From Bradyrhizobium sp. B124 (GTDB lineage Bacteria > Pseudomonadota > Alphaproteobacteria > Rhizobiales > Xanthobacteraceae), in NCBI RefSeq assembly GCF_038967635.1, contig NZ_CP152413.1, positions 3,348,001 to 3,412,000 of the forward strand: 64,000 bases of DNA, in the 5' to 3' direction. Below are positions 1 through 7,934 of the stretch, piece by piece. The notes below the pieces were generated by a model. That model had not been told where the DNA came from. It made no database searches and was given only the letters and a program-made list of their open reading frames with translations. The translations under genes and the position numbers were made by a program. Every line of letters starts with the position of its first letter. The stretch's first letter is position 1.

Positions 1-119
1 GCAAGGTTAGTGCGCCGGCCGGAGGAAGCCTTGCGGCAGATCAATTTTCGACGGGAATCGCGCGTGAAACCACGCCGGATTTGCCGCGTAAGCTCAAGGA
101 TCGACCAGGGAGCCTCCCG

Positions 120-524
120 ATGCGCGCGATCGCCCTCATTGCCGCCGTTCTGTTCGCCATCGCTGCGCCGGCCATGGCCGACGATGTCGGTGCCGCGCAG
201 GACGTAATCCGCGCCCAGGAACAGGCGTTCGGCCGCGACGACGCCGCGGCGGCCTATTCCTATGCCGCCCCCGCGATCCGGCAGATCTTTCCGCAGGCCG
301 ATCTCTTCATGTCGATGGTGCAGAACCAATACGCGCCGGTCTATCGCCACAGAAGCTTCGAGTTCGGCGAGGCGCGTAGCGAAGGCGACCAGATTGCGCA
401 ACGCGTTCACATCGTCGACGCCAATGGCGAGGCGTGGGAGGCGCTCTATACACTGGAGCGGCAGGCCGACGGCAGTTTGAAAATCACCGGCTGCTCATTG
501 CTGAAGGCCGGTCAGGCGGTGTGA
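120..524 (+). CDS. DUF4864 exported protein
   Basis: A 134-residue protein starting with a Sec-type signal peptide (MRAIALIAAVLFAIAAPAMA, cleavage probably after AMA near residue 20). The mature part, about 114 residues, begins DDVGAAQDVIRAQEQAF and resembles the DUF4864 family of small periplasmic proteins. No catalytic motif is evident and the function is unknown. The reading frame is open back to position 81, but the ATG at 120 is chosen because it puts the signal peptide at the N-terminus. The gene stands alone, convergent with the minus-strand hydrolase-like gene ending at 568. Confidence 0.85.
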   Translation: MRAIALIAAVLFAIAAPAMADDVGAAQDVIRAQEQAFGRDDAAAAYSYAAPAIRQIFPQADLFMSMVQNQYAPVYRHRSFEFGEARSEGDQIAQRVHIVDANGEAWEALYTLERQADGSLKITGCSLLKAGQAV

Positions 525-567
525 TCGCACGGTTCGGGTCCGCAACGGTCACCCGAAGACAGTCGCT

Positions 568-1710
568 TCAGGACAAGCCCTTTCTCAGCCGGAGCCTGTC
601 TTCAAGCCAGTCGAATATGACTTCATTGGCCAATGTAGGGTTGTCGATATGCCCCTGCATGGCGGCGGTTTCGGCACGCCGGAACAGGATCAGACTGGCG
701 TCGCGATGAATGCTGCTCAATTGGTTGCCGAATTCGATCAAGGCGCCTGGAAGGAGCCAGCCGCCCTCACCCGCGGTGACGAGGAGCGGACAATCGATGC
801 TTCGCGAGATCGCATTGGCTTCATCGAGCCATCCGGCCTGCTCACCGTCGCCGGCTTGCCGATAAAAGAAACTCTTCTCGTGCGAGTCCCAGATTCCGGC
901 GTCGCAAACCGCCGCGGCAAACCGGGCATCACTAGCGGCTGCCCGGGCGACCAGGGACGAGTTGCAGGCGTCCGCCACGATGGCGATCCGCGTGCTGTCG
1001 ACACCGGGCTGCTCCGAAAGAAAGTCGAGGACGCGGCTCATCGCCGCTTCGAACTTGTGGCCCTCGAGCCGTTCCGGCGACAAGGCCGTCTGCGTCCCCA
1101 GCAGATCCACGACGAGAAGCGCGAACCCGCGCTCGCTGGCATGACCTGCGTATTTGGTGATCAATTCTTCCTTGTAGGAACCTGGCTCGCCAATGCACAC
1201 GATGACGGGTCCGTCGTCGCGCAAGGTTGACGGCAGGTAGTAGGCCTGAAGAGACAGGTCTTCCGTCCAGGGAATCGAGAGCACCTGGCCGGCCGGAACC
1301 CGGGTCTTCAAGAAGCTGGTTGCGCATCGCCGCATGCCGTCGACGGCACGGTTCAGCCAATCGTTGGCATATCCGGGAGGCCTTACAGCGGCGTGAAAGT
1401 AGGTGGTCGCCCGAAGCCAGTTGCGGCGGGCGGTGACCAGATTGTTGTTCAGCAACGAAAGCTCAGCTCTCGCCTCGTTCAGTTCCGCGGTCTTGATCCA
1501 CTCTTCCGACCACGAGTTCTCTGATGCGAGGTTTATCTTGCTCAAAGTCAGCCAGCATTCGGAGACCGTCGAGCCGCCTTCCTGTGCGGCAGCCAGAAGC
1601 TTGATGAACTCCGCCGACAGATCCTCGCGATCCGGCCAGGCGGGCCAGCCCTTGTCATCGAACTCGACGCTGCTTGACGAGGCTCCACGCGCCCCACAAT
1701 GCTCATGCAT
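568..1710 (-). CDS. alpha/beta hydrolase-fold protein, probable pseudoenzyme
   Basis: A 380-residue protein. Residues 1-150 are an alpha-helical N-terminal region (NARAELSLLNNNLVTARRNW). The rest resembles the alpha/beta hydrolase core of the 2,6-dihydropseudooxynicotine hydrolase/FrsA-like group, with strands such as GPVIVCIGEPGSYKEE and FALLVVDLLGTQ. At the nucleophile elbow, where the family has G-x-S-x-G, this protein reads IAIVADACNSS, so the serine position is Ala. The expected acid loop reads VTAGEGGW without an Asp. The late His (QGHIDNPTLANEVIFDWL) is present. I infer loss of hydrolase activity, perhaps a binding role. The start ATG has no clear ribosome site; the frame is complete and unbroken. 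Confidence 0.75.
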   Translation of the reverse strand: MHEHCGARGASSSSVEFDDKGWPAWPDREDLSAEFIKLLAAAQEGGSTVSECWLTLSKINLASENSWSEEWIKTAELNEARAELSLLNNNLVTARRNWLRATTYFHAAVRPPGYANDWLNRAVDGMRRCATSFLKTRVPAGQVLSIPWTEDLSLQAYYLPSTLRDDGPVIVCIGEPGSYKEELITKYAGHASERGFALLVVDLLGTQTALSPERLEGHKFEAAMSRVLDFLSEQPGVDSTRIAIVADACNSSLVARAAASDARFAAAVCDAGIWDSHEKSFFYRQAGDGEQAGWLDEANAISRSIDCPLLVTAGEGGWLLPGALIEFGNQLSSIHRDASLILFRRAETAAMQGHIDNPTLANEVIFDWLEDRLRLRKGLS

Positions 1711-2270
1711 ATTTCGTCAACTCGTTCGCACCCGGCTCCGCTGCCGGTACGCGTGAAAGGTACGAGTCCGCCCGTTGGAGTCGACGAGCCGCCGCTTCGG
1801 TCGCCGCGAAAAAACTGGCGCCGAAATCGCAAACGCCAATCACGCGGCTCTCCCAAGAAATTATTCCAATTGGGCTTCATATAATTGAAGTAATTCGGCG
1901 GCGGCAATTGTTGATATGGCGGCGCAGGAATGCGTTGCGCTTATGCCTGAGGGCCGAATGTTGCTGCAGCAATCGTTGCCGAGCAAATGCTCGGTCATGT
2001 TCCGGATGCCATCGACTCACTTTGTCTCGTGTGGCGAACTTGCCGTGGCGCGCTCACGGGATCGCGAGAACCGGCACGCCGCCACTCACTCGGCCGTGAC
2101 TTCGCAACGCAGGTCGCTCGACGCGCGTCGGCACTGCGCAGGCTTATCCCGGCACCGCTAAGCGGATGCGTTGTCGCCGTCGTCCTGCATCGCCAGCTCC
2201 CGATCGCTGGACCTGATGAAACGCTCGACCAGCCCAAGCTCCGGATCGCGCGACCATGCCGCTTCAAATG
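1711..2270. other. long gene-poor stretch with a coding-like remnant
   Basis: No convincing complete gene. On the minus strand, about 2158-2268, one frame reads EAAWSRDPELGLVERFIRS and continues to DDGDNASA before a TAG stop. That is protein-like composition but has no start codon of its own, and it may be the 3' remnant of a decayed gene. The rest holds only open frames with unlikely composition. Confidence 0.3.
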
Positions 2271-2301
2271 AAAAACCTCCGGCAGGGCATTGCCGGAGGT
2301 T
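2271..2301 (-). terminator. Rho-independent terminator-like hairpin
   Basis: A perfect 11-bp stem (AACCTCCGGCA at 2274-2284 with its complement at 2291-2301) encloses a 6-nt loop. Read on the minus strand it is followed by a run of U residues (the A run at 2271-2275). It lies about 120 bp beyond the porin terminator and could be a back-up terminator or the end of a lost transcript. Confidence 0.5.
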
Positions 2302-2422
2302 CTGGAGGTTTCATGAAGAAGTCTGATATCTCCCTCGTCATGGTCGGCAGAGCAACCGACACCCAGTTTGTACATGATAGACTAATGTTAGTAAATCATA
2401 CAACAGACTCTTCTTTCAAAAT

Positions 2423-2454
2423 CAAAGCCTCGACAGTTTCCCGTCGAGGCTTTG
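2423..2454 (-). terminator. porin terminator
   Basis: Inverted repeat CAAAGCCTCGAC (2423-2434) / GTCGAGGCTTTG (2443-2454) with an 8-nt loop. On the minus strand it is followed by a T-rich tract (ATTTTGA). It begins about 30 bp after the porin stop codon, so it most likely ends the porin transcript. Confidence 0.8.
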
Positions 2455-2484
2455 GGTCGCGATCAAGTCCGGATCAACCCGGCT

Positions 2485-4044
2485 TTACCAGTTGCGCTGC
2501 GCGCGCAGCAGCAGCATGTAGGTATCCTGGTTGCTGAGAGAGTAGACGGCGGCCGGCTTGCCGATCGCAGCGCTACCCGGATAGGTGATGGTGCCGGCGT
2601 AGTTCTGATCCAGATGGGTGTAGGTGAAGTCAGCCGAGAAGGTCAGGTTCTTCACCGGAGTCCACTGGGTCTGCGTACCGATCTGCGCAATGCTGTAGTC
2701 GGGGTTGCACGAGGTCAGATTCGACGTGGCGCCGATCAGGACGCCGAACGATCCTCCCACGCCAGTCCCGCCGGGGCCGCAGATGTAGCCTTTGGCGGTG
2801 CTGTTGTAGTTAACCTGAGCCCACGCACCGTAGACGCTGGTGTTCCAATAGGGATTCCAGTTGTGGACGTATGCACCGCGCACGCCGTACGTCGTGATCA
2901 GCTGCTGCGAGCCGCCGCTGACGAACACGCTGTCCGGCGCGATGCCGAAGCCGATGCTCTGGTAGGCACCGGGAACGCTGGTGTTGCCGAAGTAGGTGAA
3001 CGCACCGGCACCCGAGAGATCCTGGATGTTGTAGCGCGTTGCGCCGTTGGTATAGACGCCCTGGACGTTGATGGTGTCGCCAGGTCCGGTCGGGATGTTC
3101 TTGATCGACAGGGCCAACTGACCCGCCCAACCCCACTTGTCGTCCGGATGACCGGTCAACTCGGTGGCGCCGTAGTAGGCCGCGTGATTGTCATGCGCCG
3201 CGAACGACGCCTGGAACAGACCCCAGGCCTGGTCGACGCGGAGAGACGCGACCAGATCCGGAGCGATCGTGCCGGCATAGTCGCTCGCGCCGTAGGGACC
3301 GAGAGCGCCGGTACCGACCACACCGAGATTCTGCACGCCGGCCTGATAGTAGGCCGACTGATCCTGGGCCGACAGGGCCAGCGACACGCCGTTGCCAAAC
3401 TGCGCGGTGTAGGTGAACTGGTTCACACCGGTGATCGTGCCGCCGCCGCCGACGAGACCGTCGAAGTTGTTGCCCGGATAGTTGGCCCACGGCGCCGAGA
3501 ACTGCGACACCGCCTTACCCATGGTGAAGCCGGCGAACTGGATGAAGGCGTAGTAGACGCCGACCGTGCCGGCGGCGACACCGCCTGCACTTGCGTTGTT
3601 CGGGGCAGCAGACGTTCCGATCGGCGAGTAGACCGTCGAGCCTGCTGCGGCGCCCGCGCCATAGCTGTCCGAGGTCCAGCTGAAAGTCGCATCGAAGAAG
3701 GTACGAACCACGCCGTATTCGGTCGCGGTGCGGGTGTCGACGTTCAGGTCTTCGCGCGAGCGCCAGGTGTAGCCGTTGGTGAAGCGGTTCTGTGCGCCGC
3801 CAGCGCCGGCGTAGTTGCCGGTGTGGTCCGAGTTGGTGTTCGCCAGAACGTCCATACGCAGGTAGCCGCCCAGCTTGATGCAGGTGTCGGTGCCCGGAAT
3901 AAAGTAGAAGCCCGGACCATAGAGCGAGCAGACCTTCACGTACTCGACTGCCTTGGCCTTGACCGGAAGGTCGGCCGCCATGGCTCCACTGCTCGCGGCG
4001 AGAGTTGCCACCGAGCCCAACAAAAGGCCCTTTACGATCTTCAT
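2485..4044 (-). CDS. Omp2b-type porin
   Basis: A 519-residue outer-membrane beta-barrel porin of the Rhizobiales Porin_2/Omp2b family, which forms trimeric diffusion channels for small hydrophilic solutes. The signal peptide is MKIVKGLLLGSVATLAASSG with cleavage after AMA. The mature N-terminus ADLPVKAKAVEYVKVCSLYG is typical, including the family cysteine pair (VCSLYGPGFYFIPGTDTCIKLGGYLR). The C-terminus ends in Trp (LLRAQRNW) rather than Phe, as is common here. The start is the ATG at 4044, preceded by GGAGG five bases upstream; an in-frame TTG at 4056 is less likely. A strong terminator follows. It is divergent from a MarR gene across 322 bp, which may hold a shared operator. Confidence 0.95.
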   Translation of the reverse strand: MKIVKGLLLGSVATLAASSGAMAADLPVKAKAVEYVKVCSLYGPGFYFIPGTDTCIKLGGYLRMDVLANTNSDHTGNYAGAGGAQNRFTNGYTWRSREDLNVDTRTATEYGVVRTFFDATFSWTSDSYGAGAAAGSTVYSPIGTSAAPNNASAGGVAAGTVGVYYAFIQFAGFTMGKAVSQFSAPWANYPGNNFDGLVGGGGTITGVNQFTYTAQFGNGVSLALSAQDQSAYYQAGVQNLGVVGTGALGPYGASDYAGTIAPDLVASLRVDQAWGLFQASFAAHDNHAAYYGATELTGHPDDKWGWAGQLALSIKNIPTGPGDTINVQGVYTNGATRYNIQDLSGAGAFTYFGNTSVPGAYQSIGFGIAPDSVFVSGGSQQLITTYGVRGAYVHNWNPYWNTSVYGAWAQVNYNSTAKGYICGPGGTGVGGSFGVLIGATSNLTSCNPDYSIAQIGTQTQWTPVKNLTFSADFTYTHLDQNYAGTITYPGSAAIGKPAAVYSLSNQDTYMLLLRAQRNW

Positions 4045-4366
4045 GCTATCCTCCAAGTGATGCCTTGCACTGCTGGCAAAGCGACAAACGTTCCCCTCCC
4101 GAAAACCGCTGCGGCGCAGCCATTTTCAAGATGCTCGTGGTCAACTCGGCCACTGCAGGCGTGAGATGGTGGATGCCCCCCATCTACGACGGGGAACAAT
4201 GCAAGCGGGTCGTCACATATTCAACTTATATTAGTTAGTCATTCTATGTTTGCGCAGCCATGTGTCATTCAGGCAACGCATCGACGAACATTTTCGTCAC
4301 GGCGGCCGCTTCAAAAATTGCTCGATACTCGATATCTGTGAAGATGAATTTTTGTTAAGGTGCGTC
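4045..4366. promoter_or_regulatory. divergent porin/marR intergenic region with candidate operator
   Basis: A 322-bp divergent promoter region, visibly AT-richer than its surroundings toward the marR side. At 4223-4236 the 14-mer AACTTATATTAGTT is palindromic at 12 of 14 positions, the kind of site MarR dimers bind. Assigning it to the adjacent regulator is inference. Confidence 0.4.
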
Positions 4367-4858
4367 ATGACCGAGCGCAAATCGACCGACAAACTGCAGG
4401 ACGCGGCTGAGCGATTGGCTTGGGAAATCGTGTCGACCAGCATCCGGCTCGACGAGTTGCGCAGCATCTGGGCCAAGATGATCGGAATCACCGGTCCGCA
4501 ATGGATGATCATGACGGTGCTGGCGAATGCCGAGGACCGCAGCGTCGTCCTGCCGGTCGGCGCGGTGTCGAGGGCACTGCGCGTCGATCAGTCGTTTGTG
4601 GTGACGCAGTCGAAGCTGCTCGAAAAGAAGAACCTTGTGCGCCGCAAGAGCTCGACCGAGGATGCCCGGGTCGTGAACCTGTCACTGACCGAGCACGCCA
4701 AGAAGCAGATGGCGAACCTGTCCGCGCAACGCAAAGAGTTGAACGAGTTCGTCTATTCCGACCTCGATCTGCGGGAGTTGCTGCAACTGACCGGCAAGAT
4801 GGATTCCATCAAGAGCCGCCTGGAAAAGGCGATCGCTAGGATCTCGGTCGATCTTTAG
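4367..4858 (+). CDS. MarR family transcriptional regulator
   Basis: A 163-residue winged-helix regulator of the MarR type: dimerisation helices at both ends and a central wHTH (about residues 45-110: QWMIMTVLANAE, then SRALRVDQSFVVTQSKLLEKKNLVRRKSSTEDARVVNLSLT). The wing RKSSTEDARVVNLSLT matches the family RxxxxxDxRxxxLxLT pattern. The start is the ATG at 4367, with AAGG six bases upstream; the frame is open further upstream, but that part is not MarR-like. It is divergent from the porin gene, so local control of the porin or autoregulation is plausible but unproven. The ligand cannot be read from sequence. Confidence 0.9.
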   Translation: MTERKSTDKLQDAAERLAWEIVSTSIRLDELRSIWAKMIGITGPQWMIMTVLANAEDRSVVLPVGAVSRALRVDQSFVVTQSKLLEKKNLVRRKSSTEDARVVNLSLTEHAKKQMANLSAQRKELNEFVYSDLDLRELLQLTGKMDSIKSRLEKAIARISVDL

Positions 4859-4930
4859 GACGTTGCCGAGATCCCGCTTCACACTTTGCGCTTACGCGGC
4901 CGTTCCGGTCCGGATCATGCTCTTATCTGA

Positions 4931-4975
4931 GCATGATCTCCTCGGAAAACCGCTTTGCACTTTTCCGGATCATGC
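4931..4975 (-). repeat. 45-nt dispersed palindromic repeat, copy 1
   Basis: Read on the minus strand it starts GCATGATCCGGAAAAGTG and ends GATCATGC. The ends pair (GCATGATC/GATCATGC) and an inner GGAAAA/TTTTCC pair extends the hairpin. Near-identical 45-nt copies lie at 28262-28306 and 63066-63110. This copy overlaps the 3' end of the MFS gene and supplies its TGA stop. Confidence 0.85.
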
Positions 4976-6268
4976 CATCGCCAGCCGCTGCCGCGACCGC
5001 ATCAGGAGCAGCAGGATGATGCTGACATTGAGCAGGTTCCAGGCCAGGCCATTGGCGAAGGCCGCGGCATAGGAACCGGTGGCGTCGAAGATCACGCCCG
5101 AGATCCAGCCGCCAAAGGACATGCCGAACACCGAGGCGAAGATCACGATGCCGATCCGGGTCGCGGCCTCGGCGGCCGGCATCGCCTCGCGCACGATGAT
5201 GGCGTAGCTCGGCACGATGCCGCCCTGGAACAGGCCGAACATCGCCGAGATGACGTAGAGCGAGGTCAGGCTGTCGAAGAACAGGTAGAACAGCAGCGCC
5301 GCGCCCTGCGCGATCGAGCCAATCAAGAGCGTGCGGATGCCGCCGATCCTGTCGGCGAGGAAGCCGGAGCCGATCCGGCTGATGATGCCGAAGCCCAGCA
5401 TCAGCGACAGCATCTCGGCGCCGCGCGCCACGCCGTAGCCGAGATCGCCGCAATAGGCGACGATGTGAACCTGCGGCATCGACATCGCCACGCAGCAGGA
5501 GATCGACGCGAGCGACAGGATCGCGGTGAGTGCGTTGGTGGAGAGCCGCATGTCGACCCGCGGCGGCGCCGCGTTGACATGGCTGCGCCGGGTCGCCGCC
5601 CCCATCAACAAACGCAGCACCACGAGCGCAAGCGCCATCGCGATCGCGGTGAAGATGCCGATCGCGATATGGGTGGTGCGCCAGCCGATGCTCTGCATCC
5701 CGAAATTGACCAGCGGCGGCCACACCGTGCCGCCGACGTAATTGCCGCTGGCGGCGATCGCGACCGCGAGGCCGCGGTAACGCTCGAACCAGTGCGAGGC
5801 CTCCGCCATCAGGGGACCGAAGGTGGCGGCCGACGACAGGCCGATCGCGAAATGCAGCAGGATGAAGGCCCAGATCGACAGCGCGTAGCCGGCGCAGATG
5901 TAGCCGAGGCCGAGAATGCCGATCCCGGCGCCGATCGCAGCGACGATGCCGTAGCGATCGCTGATCTTGCCGGTCACGACCTGGCCGAGGCCGAAGCCGA
6001 GCATCACCATCGTGAAGGCGAGCGACGCCGTTCCGCGGGTCGCGCCGAAGTCGGTCTGCACCGCCGGCAACGCCACCACGACCGACCACATGCCGACGCT
6101 GCCGAGCGAGCCGATCACCACGGCTATGGCAAGGCGCAGCCATGCCCGGCGCGAGTCGGGAATAAACACTGCGGCTTCAGGGGAAAATTCAGAAGAAATT
6201 ACCACGGCACGCGGAACTTCGTCGGCATTTGCTTCCGGGTCAAGCCACATTGCCGAGAGATTAGGCAT
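4970..6268 (-). CDS. MFS transporter
   Basis: A 432-residue inner-membrane transporter with about 12 predicted membrane segments after a roughly 45-residue hydrophilic N-terminus. MFS hallmarks include GKISDRYG between TM2 and TM3 and a related loop LADRIGGIRT in the second half. The layout (ALPAVQTDFGATRGTASLAF, NYVGGTVWPPLVNFG) is like the monocarboxylate/oxalate-formate antiporter subgroup. Substrate unknown. The last codons and stop lie inside a 45-nt dispersed repeat. It follows the minus-strand gene 6314-6757 by 45 bp, with a hairpin between (6282-6304), so co-transcription is uncertain. Confidence 0.9.
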   Translation of the reverse strand: MPNLSAMWLDPEANADEVPRAVVISSEFSPEAAVFIPDSRRAWLRLAIAVVIGSLGSVGMWSVVVALPAVQTDFGATRGTASLAFTMVMLGFGLGQVVTGKISDRYGIVAAIGAGIGILGLGYICAGYALSIWAFILLHFAIGLSSAATFGPLMAEASHWFERYRGLAVAIAASGNYVGGTVWPPLVNFGMQSIGWRTTHIAIGIFTAIAMALALVVLRLLMGAATRRSHVNAAPPRVDMRLSTNALTAILSLASISCCVAMSMPQVHIVAYCGDLGYGVARGAEMLSLMLGFGIISRIGSGFLADRIGGIRTLLIGSIAQGAALLFYLFFDSLTSLYVISAMFGLFQGGIVPSYAIIVREAMPAAEAATRIGIVIFASVFGMSFGGWISGVIFDATGSYAAAFANGLAWNLLNVSIILLLLMRSRQRLAMA

Positions 6269-6313
6269 GCGCCAGCAAGGGGACGCGCCGCTTTCACCGG
6301 CGCGTGAAGCGCC

Positions 6314-6757
6314 TCAATTGCCGTAGTTGGGATCCTGCGCCTGGAACGGACCGCACTTCGCGCCGATGCCGAAGCGCTGATCGAAATCCACAGTGCCGCC
6401 GCCGACCGGTATGCGGGTCGGCGGCAAGCCGCGCGTGTACTGGTCGACGGTGACGGACTTCTTGTCCGCGCTCATCGTCACATGCACCGGCTCGAGGTCC
6501 TTGCCCTTGTTGAGCTCGGTCAGATCGAGCGTGTAGTAGCCGTCCGCCGTCTTGCCGGCGGCCATGCCGCTACGCGGCGCAAAGACGACGGATTGCGGCA
6601 GGTAGACCTCCATCAGGACGCCGTTACCCTTGCAGGCGATCATGCGGATCATCCAGGCCCGGTCGTCCGGCAGCGTCACGGCGGATGCCGGCACCGACAG
6701 CAGTGCAATCGCGGCAGCAATGCCTGCTGTCATGGTTCGACCTGCACGGTTCGACAT
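6314..6757 (-). CDS. exported protein of unknown function
   Basis: A 147-residue protein with a signal peptide (TAGIAAAIALLSVPASA, cleavage near residue 26). The mature domain contains two Cys (MIACKGNG and AKCGPF) that could form a disulfide, and several beta-strand-like segments (GYYTLDLTEL, PVHVTMSADKKSVTVDQYTR). I recognise no family. GAGG five bases before the ATG supports this start. A short GC hairpin follows the stop at 6282-6304. Confidence 0.75.
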   Translation of the reverse strand: MSNRAGRTMTAGIAAAIALLSVPASAVTLPDDRAWMIRMIACKGNGVLMEVYLPQSVVFAPRSGMAAGKTADGYYTLDLTELNKGKDLEPVHVTMSADKKSVTVDQYTRGLPPTRIPVGGGTVDFDQRFGIGAKCGPFQAQDPNYGN

Positions 6758-7024
6758 GGATGCCTCTGGCGACTGATGGCGTTGCTGGCGTTTGGTCGGC
6801 GGCCGGGCCGCGAAAGTTCAATCCGCATCGTGCACCGCAGCGATCGCAATGGACCGATCAAGCGGGAATATCATCCGTCGAACCGTGATCCATGCTGATG
6901 AGAAAACTGCTACAATGCGAGCCGGTTCACATTGGCGGCTCGCCGTCCGGACCTATCATCCCGCCCGGATGGCGCGCAGCTCGCAAGGTATGCGGATCGA
7001 AGCGCACATCGTCGGAGGATCGTC

Positions 7025-7234
7025 ATGCATTCGTCGTCAGCAGAGTGGTTACCCGTTGCGTCGGCGCCGTCGGACCGGGAGCTTGAGGTCTGTGTCCTCG
7101 ACTATGACGGCATGGTGCACGCGCTGATGTTCCCGTGCCACCGGGACGGCGCCGAATGGGTCGATGATGCCGGCAGCAGGCATCTCGACATCCAGCCGAC
7201 GCATTGGCGCAGATGGATGCTCTCAGCCAATTGA
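7025..7234 (+). CDS. small conserved-type protein, unknown function
   Basis: A 69-residue soluble protein (MHSSSAEWLPVASAPSDREL and onward) with a compact, beta-strand-like pattern ending DIQPTHWRRWMLSAN. The start ATG has GGAGG six bases upstream, which is strong evidence that it is translated. The WLPVASAPSDRELEVCV opening resembles the many short alphaproteobacterial proteins with a (W)xPIxTAPxDxxLxL motif. No function is known to me. It may be co-transcribed with the next gene, 104 bp downstream. Confidence 0.7.
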   Translation: MHSSSAEWLPVASAPSDRELEVCVLDYDGMVHALMFPCHRDGAEWVDDAGSRHLDIQPTHWRRWMLSAN

Positions 7235-7338
7235 CGCCGCCATGATCGGTCTCGGCCAGCCGACGCCGACCTCGCTCCGGTCCGGATATTGAGCTAGACT
7301 TGCCACGTGAGGTTCAAGGGTGGGCCAGGAGGCTCGTC

Positions 7339-7635
7339 ATGGAATCACACGTGATCCCCTTCGAAAATCGCTGGACCAACGGCAAGCATGCCTGGGAGTG
7401 GCATTGCGAGCTCGAGCGGCTGGGCGTGCCGACGGTCCGGACGATGTATTGCGAGCATGAGACGCACTATCGCGACGAGCTTGCCGTGGTGTTCGACATT
7501 CCCGCGGGCTTTGTCCACGACTGGCTTGCCTTCCACGACCGGCGCGCCGCCCGGCAGCAATTGCTGTGGCGCGCCAGCGTCATCACGCTCGGCCTCATCG
7601 CCGCATCGGGCGTCGTGCTCGGCGCGCTCAGGTAG
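7339..7635 (+). CDS. small membrane-anchored protein
   Basis: A 98-residue protein: a soluble N-terminal part rich in His, Cys and acidic residues (WEWHCELERLG, MYCEHETHYRDE) and one C-terminal membrane segment (ASVITLGLIAASGVVLGAL). The predicted topology is tail-anchored, with the soluble part probably cytoplasmic. AGGAGG about six bases before ATG 7339 decides the start. It lies upstream of flhA with about 300 bp between; no functional link is evident and no family is recognised. Confidence 0.7.
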   Translation: MESHVIPFENRWTNGKHAWEWHCELERLGVPTVRTMYCEHETHYRDELAVVFDIPAGFVHDWLAFHDRRAARQQLLWRASVITLGLIAASGVVLGALR

Positions 7636-7747
7636 AGGCAGCGAACCCGCCGCTGGAACGGCCGGGCGGCCCCCCCGCCCCTCGCGGCCGAAAAACCCCC
7701 TATGCCCGGCCCCTGCGACGACCCGCGCCCCCCGTAAAGCGCACTTG

Positions 7748-7763
7748 TTAACCCTTTGCTAAC
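7748..7763 (+). promoter_or_regulatory. CtrA-like half-site pair upstream of flhA
   Basis: TTAA-CCCTTTG-CTAAC fits the CtrA box TTAA-N7-TTAAC with one mismatch. It lies about 187 bp before the chosen flhA start. CtrA control of flagellar genes is established in alphaproteobacteria; use of this site is inference. Confidence 0.4.
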
Positions 7764-7934
7764 CATACACCCGGCAAGAATTGCCGAGTGAAGTCGAGTG
7801 TCGTCGAACGCGTCTAACGGGCGGAGATCCCCGTGAACGCCAGCGCGGTGCCTCACTTTCGGAACGGCGGCCCTGCGGCCGTCGCGCAGACGCTTGGCGG
7901 CCGCGGCCGCCAGTCGCGGGGGAGAGCGGCTACC

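Noticed and set aside
2452..4164. 570-codon open frame on the plus strand opposite the porin
   Set aside because: It is antisense to a clear porin with signal peptide and terminator; its composition (Arg/Val/Gly-rich) is that of a GC-rich shadow frame.
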